From Clostridiaceae bacterium (GTDB lineage: Bacteria > Bacillota > Clostridia > Saccharofermentanales > UBA5734), in NCBI GenBank assembly GCA_012522285.1, contig JAAYKS010000022.1, positions 1 through 5,586 of the forward strand: a stretch of DNA of 5,586 nucleotides, read 5' to 3'. The notes under the pieces are model-generated. The model had not been told where the DNA came from. It made no database searches and worked only from the letters and a program-made list of their open reading frames with translations. A program made the translations under genes and the position numbers. Shown one piece after another: positions 1-5,586 of this stretch (positions within the stretch are counted from its first letter, which is position 1; the number at the start of each line of letters is the position of its first letter).

Positions 1-13
1 ACAGGCCACTCCC

Positions 14-1825
14 CTACTCGTCCAGACGGAGCACGCTCATAAACGCCTCCTGCGGAAGCTCCACACTCCCGACCTGTCTCATTTTTTTCTTACCTTCCTT
101 CTGCTTCTCCAGCAGCTTCTTTTTGCGCGTGATATCGCCGCCGTAGCACTTTGCCAGCACGTCTTTGCGGAAAGCGCGTACGGTTTCCCGGGCGATGATG
201 CGCCCCCCGATGGTTGCCTGGATCGGGATCTCAAACTGGTGCCTGGGGATGTTCTCCTTGAGTTTTTCCACCATGGAGCGGGCGCGCGCATAGGCCTTTT
301 CCCGGTGGACGATAAAGGTCAGCGCATCCACGGCTTCCCCGTTGAGCAGGATGTCCAGTTTGACCAGATCGGACTCTTCGTATCCCGCCATCTCGTAGTC
401 CAGCGAAGCGTATCCGCGCGTACGGGATTTGAGAGCGTCAAAGAAGTCGTAGATGATCTCGTTCAAGGGCATCCGGTAATGAAGTACCACCCGGTTGGCG
501 TCCAGGTATTCCATATTCCCGTACACCCCGCGCCGGTCCTGGCAAAGTTCCATGATATTGCCCACGTACTCTTTGGGCGTCATGATGTTCGCCTTCACAA
601 TCGGCTCTTCCATCGAGCTGATCTCGGTCGGGTCCGGCATGCTGGTCGGATTGTGCAGCCACATGGAATTGCCGTCATTGGTCGTAATCCGGTAGACAAC
701 AGAGGGCGCGGTCGAGATGAGGTCCAGGGAATATTCCCTTTCCAGACGTTCCTGTACGATTTCGTAATGGAGCAGTCCGAGAAAGCCGCACCGGAACCCA
801 AACCCAAGCGCTACCGATGTCTCCGCTTCAAAAGACAAGGCCGCATCGTTGAGCTGGAGTTTTTCAAGCGCGTCGCGCAAGTCCGGGTATCGGGCACCGT
901 CGGTCGGATACATTCCGCAGTACACCATCTGGCGCACCTTTTTGTATCCCGGGAGTGCCTGGGCTGCGGGGCGGTCAAACAGCGTCACGGTATCGCCGAC
1001 TCCGGTGTCCCGGACATTTTTAATACTGGATACGATGTATCCCACGTCTCCCGCGAGGAGCTCCTCACAGGGGCTCAGGGTCCCGGGACGGAAAAACCCG
1101 AGTTCATTGACGATAAAGTCCTTGCCTGTGTTCATCATGAGGATGCGGTCGCCGGTGCGAACCTTCCCCTGCATGATGCGGACATGCACGATCACCCCTT
1201 TGTAGGTATCGTACTTGGAATCGAAAATGAGCGCCTGCAGCGGAGCATGCTCGTCTCCTCCGGGAGGAGGCAACCGCTTAACGACCTGCTCCAGCACAGA
1301 TTCGATATGTGTACCGCTTTTGGCAGAGATCAGCGGGATGTCCGTGCAGTCGATTCCCAGCACATCTTCGATCTCCCTGATCACCACCTCCGGCTGTGCG
1401 GAAGGCAGATCGATCTTGTTGATGACCGGAAGAATCTCCAGATCCGCGTCCATCGCAAGATATACATTGGCAAGGGTCTGCGCTTCGATGCCCTGAGCGG
1501 CATCCACGACCAGCACTGCGCCGTCACATGCCGCAAGACTGCGGGACACCTCGTAGTTGAAATCCACATGCCCCGGGGTGTCGATCAGGATCAGTGTGTA
1601 GATCTCGCCGTCGGACGCCAGGTAATGCATCCGGACCGCTTGTGCTTTGATGGTGATCCCCCGCTCGCGCTCGATGTCCATGTTGTCGAGCACCTGGCTC
1701 TGCATTTCGCGCGCAGTCAATACACCAGTCTTCTCGATCAGCCGGTCGGCCAGCGTGGATTTTCCGTGGTCGATATGCGCAATGATGGAAAAATTGCGGA
1801 TGAGTAAGATGCGGTCTTTATTCAT
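14..1825 (-). CDS. lepA: Elongation factor 4 (LepA/EF4), ribosome-associated translational GTPase
   Basis: The 603-residue GTPase acts on the ribosome; back-translocation and roles in initiation or ribosome assembly have been proposed for the family. The G domain has all signatures: G1 AHIDHGKST (16-24), G2 RERGITI (53-59), G3 DTPGH (82-86) with catalytic His86, G4 NKID (136-139) and G5 SAK (167-169). EF-G-like domains II, III and V follow. The LepA-specific C-terminal domain is complete, with the basic CYGGDITRKKKLLEKQKEGK segment (560-579) and the ending QEAFMSVLRLDE. E. coli and B. subtilis LepA have about 600-612 residues. I chose the ATG at 1825: the family aligns from shortly before NFSIIAHIDHGKS, and an SD lies upstream. 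An in-frame TTG at 1855 overlapping the lepB stop would add ten residues that encode the SD itself, so it is less likely. This is the last gene of the block in the window. The bases after its TAG show no terminator, so transcription may continue. The identity is secure. Confidence 0.98.
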   Translation of the reverse strand: MNKDRILLIRNFSIIAHIDHGKSTLADRLIEKTGVLTAREMQSQVLDNMDIERERGITIKAQAVRMHYLASDGEIYTLILIDTPGHVDFNYEVSRSLAACDGAVLVVDAAQGIEAQTLANVYLAMDADLEILPVINKIDLPSAQPEVVIREIEDVLGIDCTDIPLISAKSGTHIESVLEQVVKRLPPPGGDEHAPLQALIFDSKYDTYKGVIVHVRIMQGKVRTGDRILMMNTGKDFIVNELGFFRPGTLSPCEELLAGDVGYIVSSIKNVRDTGVGDTVTLFDRPAAQALPGYKKVRQMVYCGMYPTDGARYPDLRDALEKLQLNDAALSFEAETSVALGFGFRCGFLGLLHYEIVQERLEREYSLDLISTAPSVVYRITTNDGNSMWLHNPTSMPDPTEISSMEEPIVKANIMTPKEYVGNIMELCQDRRGVYGNMEYLDANRVVLHYRMPLNEIIYDFFDALKSRTRGYASLDYEMAGYEESDLVKLDILLNGEAVDALTFIVHREKAYARARSMVEKLKENIPRHQFEIPIQATIGGRIIARETVRAFRKDVLAKCYGGDITRKKKLLEKQKEGKKKMRQVGSVELPQEAFMSVLRLDE

Positions 1826-1840
1826 AGAGTCGATTTGGCT

Positions 1841-1847
1841 ACCTCCT
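1841..1847 (-). promoter_or_regulatory. Ribosome binding site of lepA (long spacing)
   Basis: AGGAGGT on the minus strand in the 26-base gap between lepB and lepA. It is a perfect anti-SD match but lies 15 bases before the lepA ATG at 1825, which is longer than usual. No ATG, GTG or TTG in frame with lepA lies between them, so it still points to the 1825 start. Confidence 0.65.
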
Positions 1848-1851
1848 GCCG

Positions 1852-2427
1852 TCAAGGGACACCGACCCGGTCAAACGGATAGAAGCGGATCACACAGGTA
1901 CCGATGACATCGTCGAAGGGAACGGGACCAAATACCCGGCTGTCTTTGCTGTTGCCGCGGTTGTCCCCCATGACGAACAATTCGTCCTCCCCCAGTGTTA
2001 CCCGGTCGAAACCGCGACCCAGCGGTGGTGTTTTCGTTTCATTGCCCAGATATGGTTCTTCCAGCGGGATGCCGTTGCGGTATACCAGACCATCCCGCAC
2101 GTCAATCGTGTCGCCCGGGAGTCCGATCACCCGTTTGACAAGATCAGGCTCCTCGTCACCCAGCATTTTGGCGCCGTCGATGGTGACAATGTCCCCATAG
2201 TGAAACCGTCCCAGACGGGCGGAAACCTTTTGCACCAGCAGTTGGTCCCCTTCGTGGAGGGTTGGTTGCATCGAGGCGCCGAACACCTGGTTGTTCTGTA
2301 ACACGAAGGTGACGATCAAGAGGCCGACAGCGAGTGCCCCGACGATGTATTTCATCCAGTCGAGAATTTCCGCCATGACCTGTTCAGGCGTCATCGGTCC
2401 GCGTCGTGTCTCTACCGGACGTGCCAT
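1852..2427 (-). CDS. lepB: Signal peptidase I (S26A family)
   Basis: This 191-residue membrane serine protease cleaves signal peptides from proteins exported by Sec or Tat, acting on the outer face of the cytoplasmic membrane. A short charged N-terminus precedes one hydrophobic span at about 27-43 (YIVGALAVGLLIVTFVL). The catalytic Ser52 sits in GASMQPTL (50-57) and the general-base Lys98 in LVKRVIGLPGD (96-106). The conserved GDNRGNSKDSR box is at 154-164. The single span and short length match Gram-positive-type SPases; E. coli LepB is larger and has two spans. The chosen ATG at 2427 lies six bases after GGAGG and one base after the aspS stop. A GTG fifteen bases further upstream (2442) is in frame but would place the SD inside the gene. 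The stop/start arrangement with aspS suggests translational coupling. lepA follows after 26 bases. The function is secure; the gene name is by family, and other type I paralogues may exist elsewhere in the genome. Confidence 0.96.
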   Translation of the reverse strand: MARPVETRRGPMTPEQVMAEILDWMKYIVGALAVGLLIVTFVLQNNQVFGASMQPTLHEGDQLLVQKVSARLGRFHYGDIVTIDGAKMLGDEEPDLVKRVIGLPGDTIDVRDGLVYRNGIPLEEPYLGNETKTPPLGRGFDRVTLGEDELFVMGDNRGNSKDSRVFGPVPFDDVIGTCVIRFYPFDRVGVP

Positions 2428-2428
2428 T

Positions 2429-4225
2429 TCATTCCTCCACACGGCCGTTTGCTTTGTCCGACCGAATCATGAGCCCCAGCTCCTCCAGTTGTTTTTCGTC
2501 CACATCGCCCGGCGCGTCGGTCATCAGGTCAGATGAGTTCTGCACCTTGGGGAAGGCGATGACTTCGCGGATGTTGTCCAGCCCGCCGAGCAGCATCACC
2601 ATCCGGTCCAGACCGTATGCCAGTCCGCCGTGTGGAGGTACACCGTAGCGGAAGGCCTCGAGGAGAAATCCGAAACGAGTCTCCGCTTCCTCCCGCGTGA
2701 ATCCGATCAGCGAAAACAGCTTGGCCTGCAACGCGGAGTCGTGGATACGGATGCTGCCGCCCCCCATTTCGGTGCCGTTCAGAACGATATCGTACGCCTT
2801 GGCGCGGACCGCAGCCGGATCGGTGTCCATCAGCGGGATGTCCTCGTCCATAGGTGCTGTAAACGGATGGTGCTTGGCGACATACCGTCCAGCCTCGTCA
2901 TCATACTCCAACAACGGGAACTCGGTCACCCATAGCGGGCGGAACAAGGTCGGGTCGATCATTCCCCGGCGGCGGGCCACTTCGCAGCGCAGAGCGCCCA
3001 GCGCGTCCAATGTAACCGCAGTCGAATCCGCTACCATCAGGATGAGGTCTCCCGAGTCGGCACCACAACGGTCCCGGATCGACGCGATCAAGGACTCGTC
3101 CATGAATTTGACGATCGAACCGCGTGCCGGCGTTTCCAATGTCAACCAGGCCAACCCCTTGGCACGATAGGTTTTGACATATTCTGTGAGAGAATCGATC
3201 TCTTTGCGGGTCATGGTCGCGCCGCCGGGAACCGCGATTCCCCGCACGCATCCACCTGTTTCAACCGCGGTCCGGAAAACAGAGAAGGTACTGTCCGCCA
3301 CCAGTTCGGATAGATCGTGCAGCTCCATGCCAAACCGCAGATCCGGTTTGTCCGAGCCAAACCGTTCCATTGCTTCCCGGTAGGTCAGCCGGGGAAGCGG
3401 GAGCTCGATCTCCAGGTCGAGGATCTCACGAAACAGACGCTTGAGATACGCCTCGTTGGCCGCCATGACATCGTCCGCATCCACAAAGCTCATTTCCAGA
3501 TCGATCTGGGTGAACTCCGGCTGGCGATCCGCACGCAAATCTTCGTCGCGGAAACACCGGACAATCTGCATGTACCGGTCGTAACCGGCCACCATCAACA
3601 ACTGCTTAAACAATTGAGGTGACTGCGGCAGCGCGAAGAACCGGCCGTTGAACACCCGGCTGGGCACGAGATAGTCGCGTGCCCCCTCCGGAGTGGACCG
3701 GATCAGCATCGGTGTCTCGATCTCGAGAAATCCGGCATGGTCAAAATGGTCCCTGGTGATGCGCGTGATCCGATGCCGCAGCATCAGGTTGCGCTGCATG
3801 TCGGGGCGCCGCAGGTCGAGATATCGATACTTGAGCCGGAGCGGCTCATTCGCTTTGACGTCTTCTTCAATATAAAACGGAGGCGTCTGGGACTCTGAAA
3901 GGATACGGAGCTCGCGAATCGAGACTTCAATCCCGCCGGTTGGCATGTCCGGATTGGGAGCTGCCCGCCGTGCGACGACACCGGACGCAGCCAGCACAAA
4001 TTCACTGCGGGTCCGTATTGCCTTCTCTCGAGCGTCCGCCGGTGTCGCTTCGTCCGCGACCAGCTGGATTTCCCCGCTCCGGTCGCGGAGCAAGAGAAAA
4101 ACCAGCCCGCCGAGATCCCGCTGCCGGTGGCACCAGCCCATCAGAGTGACTGTTTTCCCGATGTCCCGTTCGGTGAGTTGTGCACACATGCAAGTGCGCT
4201 TTAGACCCACGATATTTTCAGCCAT
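2429..4225 (-). CDS. aspS: Aspartyl-tRNA synthetase (AspRS, bacterial type, class IIb)
   Basis: The 598-residue cytoplasmic enzyme attaches aspartate to tRNA-Asp. The length and domain order are those of bacterial AspRS. An N-terminal OB-fold anticodon-binding domain (about 13-115) contains the RDLGG segment at 36-40. The catalytic domain has motif 1 around 165-190 (FLEIETPMLIRSTPEGARDY), motif 2 at 225-247 (starts FRDEDLRADRQPEF) and motif 3 at 534-546 (GLAYGLDRMVMLL). The bacterial-specific GAD insertion occupies roughly 300-420. Near motif 3 the usual LNGTEMGGGSIRIHD segment is present (482-496). The ATG at 4225 is preceded at nine bases by AAGGAG. Leu38 is the residue I associate with discriminating enzymes, but the second specificity loop (84-92) looks one residue short, so whether it also charges tRNA-Asn is open. 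It follows hisS by 72 bases, where a promoter is predicted, and its last codons carry the SD of lepB. The identity is secure. Confidence 0.98.
   Translation of the reverse strand: MAENIVGLKRTCMCAQLTERDIGKTVTLMGWCHRQRDLGGLVFLLLRDRSGEIQLVADEATPADAREKAIRTRSEFVLAASGVVARRAAPNPDMPTGGIEVSIRELRILSESQTPPFYIEEDVKANEPLRLKYRYLDLRRPDMQRNLMLRHRITRITRDHFDHAGFLEIETPMLIRSTPEGARDYLVPSRVFNGRFFALPQSPQLFKQLLMVAGYDRYMQIVRCFRDEDLRADRQPEFTQIDLEMSFVDADDVMAANEAYLKRLFREILDLEIELPLPRLTYREAMERFGSDKPDLRFGMELHDLSELVADSTFSVFRTAVETGGCVRGIAVPGGATMTRKEIDSLTEYVKTYRAKGLAWLTLETPARGSIVKFMDESLIASIRDRCGADSGDLILMVADSTAVTLDALGALRCEVARRRGMIDPTLFRPLWVTEFPLLEYDDEAGRYVAKHHPFTAPMDEDIPLMDTDPAAVRAKAYDIVLNGTEMGGGSIRIHDSALQAKLFSLIGFTREEAETRFGFLLEAFRYGVPPHGGLAYGLDRMVMLLGGLDNIREVIAFPKVQNSSDLMTDAPGDVDEKQLEELGLMIRSDKANGRVEE
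2434..2438 (-). promoter_or_regulatory. Ribosome binding site of lepB, inside the aspS 3' end
   Basis: GGAGG on the minus strand, six bases before the lepB ATG. It is embedded in the final Val-Glu-Glu codons of aspS. Its position selects the ATG at 2427 over the upstream in-frame GTG at 2442, and ribosomes ending aspS would terminate right beside it. Confidence 0.8.
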
Positions 4226-4234
4226 ATGGATTGG

Positions 4235-4240
4235 CTCCTT
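4235..4240 (-). promoter_or_regulatory. Ribosome binding site of aspS
   Basis: AAGGAG on the minus strand, nine bases before the aspS ATG at 4225. It fixes this ATG as the start, which gives a few more N-terminal residues than the Bacillus and E. coli enzymes as I recall them. Confidence 0.75.
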
Positions 4241-4272
4241 CCATCACGCCGTGTTGCAAGAGGCGCAGGTGT

Positions 4273-4301
4273 ACTGTATTGGTTGCAGCGTTGTGTGTCA
4301 A
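4273..4301 (-). promoter_or_regulatory. Candidate sigma-A/sigma-70 promoter for aspS-lepB-lepA
   Basis: Read on the minus strand, a perfect -35 hexamer TTGACA (4301-4296) is followed by exactly 17 bases (4295-4279) and then TACAGT (4278-4273), which matches the -10 consensus TATAAT at four of six positions including the key T1, A2 and T6. The hisS stop codon TGA (4300-4298) lies inside the -35 box. Transcription would start near 4266, giving a leader of about 40 bases before the aspS ATG at 4225. There is no extended -10 TG. The placement in the only sizeable gap of the block supports a real role, but it is predicted from sequence alone. Confidence 0.45.
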
Positions 4302-5575
4302 TCGCCGAACGCGGCCATCCTGGCTGTTGCGTCGGTCTCGAGTTCCGACAGGGATACGGATTCCTCGGTTCCGTCCCGCATACGCCGCAGCTTCACTTGC
4401 CCGGTAGACAGTTCGCTGTCGCCGATCACGGCGGCAAACCGGACCCCCCGCTTGCCCGCAAACTTCAACTGGGCTTTAAGGCTGCGGCCGCACAGATCGG
4501 TTTCCGCACGTACCCCGGCCCGCCGCAACCGGGCAACCAGCGAGGCGGCATAGGTCGCAGCCATATCCCCCATGGGGGCAAGGTAGAGATCCATCGGCGG
4601 CGTGTCCGGCAGTACGATGTCCCGGGCTTCCAGTTCCAGCAGCAACCGCTCCAGCCCCATCGCAAAGCCTACGCCCGGGGTAGGTGCGCCGCCGATCTCC
4701 TCGACCAGTCCGTCGTATCGGCCGCCGCCGCAAATGGTCCCGCCGAGGGACTGGAACGACGCCGACACAAACTCGAACACGGTGCGCGTGTAATAGTCGA
4801 GCCCGCGCACAATCCCGTTGTCGATCGTGTACTCGGTGCCCTGCGCGACAAGCGCGCGCAGGAGCCCGTCAAAATGCGTCTGGCAATCCGCGCACAGGTG
4901 ATCGAGCAGCCTGGGAGCGTCCGCGGCAAGCGCATGGTCGCGCTCGACCTTGCAGTCGAGGATGCGGAGTGGATTGCGCCCGATGCGACCTCGACAGTCT
5001 TCACACATCCCCTGGATGTGCGGCTCGAAATACGCCTGGAGCAGTTGGTTGTATTTCGCTCGACAGACCGGACACCCGATGCTGTTGACCCGCAGTTTTG
5101 CGTCCTGGATGCCCATCCGCTCGAAATACAGCGCGAGCATGCCGATCAGCTCGGCATCGACCAGCGGGCCATTGGACCCGAACGCCTCCGCGCCCAACTG
5201 GTGGAACTCGCGATAGCGCCCCTTTTGAACATTTTCATATCGAAACGCGGTGATGTTGTAAAACAGCCGGACCGGCGAGGGCAGTGACCCCATTCCGTTT
5301 TCGATATAGCTGCGGACCACCCCGGCTGTGCCTTCCGGGCGCAACGTCATGCTGCGTCCGCCCTTGTCCTCAAACGTGTACATCTCTTTTTGCACAATGT
5401 CGGTCGTATCGCCGACCCCGCGCTGAAACAGCTCGGTCGCCTCAAACGTCGGGATCCGGATCTCCTCGTAGCCATGCAGCGCGCACACCTGGGCAAAAAC
5501 CTGCTCGGCGTGCCTCCACCGGGCCACCTCGGCCGGCAGAATATCCCGTGTGCCTTTGGGTGCGCTGATTTTCAT
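4298..5575 (-). CDS. hisS: Histidyl-tRNA synthetase (HisRS, class IIa)
   Basis: The 425-residue product charges tRNA-His with histidine, using ATP, in the cytoplasm, and has the usual length for bacterial HisRS. It opens with the typical MKISAPKGTRDILP. The class II core is complete: motif 1 region at about 41-64, motif 2 at 111-126 (FRYENVQKGRYREFHQ), the HisA signature RGLDYYTRTVFEF at 257-269 with the expected Arg257, the glycine-rich HisB signature GGGRYDGL at 283-290, and motif 3 GVGFAMGLERLLL at 301-313. An anticodon-binding domain follows from about 328 to the end. The insertion domain between motif 2 and HisA carries CxxC pairs at 168/171, 191/194 and 228/231 plus Cys208, a pattern I recall from clostridial HisRS that suggests a metal site. 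The ATG at 5575 has GGAGGT five bases upstream. It is the first gene of the block seen here, 72 bases before aspS. The T-box leader often found before hisS-aspS in Firmicutes would lie beyond the window. The identity is secure; the metal binding is inferred. Confidence 0.98.
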   Translation of the reverse strand: MKISAPKGTRDILPAEVARWRHAEQVFAQVCALHGYEEIRIPTFEATELFQRGVGDTTDIVQKEMYTFEDKGGRSMTLRPEGTAGVVRSYIENGMGSLPSPVRLFYNITAFRYENVQKGRYREFHQLGAEAFGSNGPLVDAELIGMLALYFERMGIQDAKLRVNSIGCPVCRAKYNQLLQAYFEPHIQGMCEDCRGRIGRNPLRILDCKVERDHALAADAPRLLDHLCADCQTHFDGLLRALVAQGTEYTIDNGIVRGLDYYTRTVFEFVSASFQSLGGTICGGGRYDGLVEEIGGAPTPGVGFAMGLERLLLELEARDIVLPDTPPMDLYLAPMGDMAATYAASLVARLRRAGVRAETDLCGRSLKAQLKFAGKRGVRFAAVIGDSELSTGQVKLRRMRDGTEESVSLSELETDATARMAAFGD

Positions 5576-5580
5576 GTCTG

Positions 5581-5586
5581 ACCTCC
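5581..5586 (-). promoter_or_regulatory. Ribosome binding site of hisS
   Basis: GGAGGT on the minus strand, five bases before the hisS ATG at 5575. It is a near-perfect anti-SD match and settles the start codon. It forms the last six bases of the window, so the promoter and any leader lie outside. Confidence 0.85.

Noticed and set aside
1..13. Terminator after lepA
   Set aside because: Only 13 bases remain after the stop codon, with no hairpin or T run. The window ends too soon to judge.
239..1807. 522-codon open frame on the plus strand, opposite lepA
   Set aside because: It lies wholly antisense to an intact, strongly conserved lepA. Its translation is rich in His, Arg, Val and Asp with no recognisable domain, as expected for the complementary strand of a moderately GC-rich gene, and no convincing SD was seen.
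1826..1860. Promoter-like TTGACG at the lepB-lepA junction
   Set aside because: No acceptable -10 lies at 16-18 bases; the only AT-rich hexamer (TATGAA) is about 23 bases away. The TTGA is explained by the lepB stop codon.
2412..2432. Six-codon leader-like ORF starting at the ATG within the aspS stop (ATGA)
   Set aside because: The SD would be only one base from this ATG, and the frame has no recognisable content. The lepB ATG five bases downstream has proper spacing.
4226..4297. Possible intrinsic terminator or T-box leader between hisS and aspS
   Set aside because: The 72-base spacer has only a weak 9-base palindrome (CACGGCGTG) and a TTGCAA, with no GC-rich stem followed by a T run. It is too short for a T-box and no T-box core sequence is visible.
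4226..5287. 353-codon open frame on the plus strand, opposite hisS
   Set aside because: It is antisense to hisS, has a low-complexity Arg/Gln/Ala-rich translation and no motif. Its ATG falls in the hisS-aspS spacer with no SD. It is best read as a shadow frame.

Overview
The window is a compact, single-strand housekeeping block from a bacterial chromosome. All four genes are read leftward (minus strand) in the order hisS (histidyl-tRNA synthetase), aspS (aspartyl-tRNA synthetase), lepB (type I signal peptidase), lepA (elongation factor 4). All four reading frames appear intact and of normal length, and each start has a recognisable Shine-Dalgarno sequence. There is no RNA gene, mobile element, CRISPR array, phage gene or notable repeat. 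I found no evidence of an undescribed system.

Organism: base composition is moderately GC-rich, somewhat above one half by eye. Several traits suggest a Bacillota-like (Firmicutes, perhaps clostridial) bacterium: the adjacent hisS-aspS pair, a HisRS insertion domain with CxxC pairs like those I recall from clostridial enzymes, a short signal peptidase with one N-terminal membrane segment, strong GGAGG-type ribosome sites, and a LepA that reads much like the Bacillus protein from memory. This placement is an inference; no similarity search was possible.

Layout, in the direction of transcription: hisS 5575-4298, its SD forming the last bases of the window; a 72-base spacer holding a good candidate sigma-A promoter whose -35 box overlaps the hisS stop codon; aspS 4225-2429; one base, then lepB 2427-1852, whose SD lies inside the last codons of aspS; 26 bases, then lepA 1825-14. 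Thirteen bases follow lepA before the window edge, with no terminator visible.

Together the genes serve protein synthesis and export: charging of tRNA-His and tRNA-Asp, an elongating-ribosome GTPase, and the membrane peptidase that removes signal peptides from secreted proteins. The tight spacing implies co-transcription of at least aspS-lepB-lepA, and probably of all four. Any leader control such as a T-box would lie upstream of hisS, outside the window. The long plus-strand open frames opposite lepA and hisS look like shadows of those genes.
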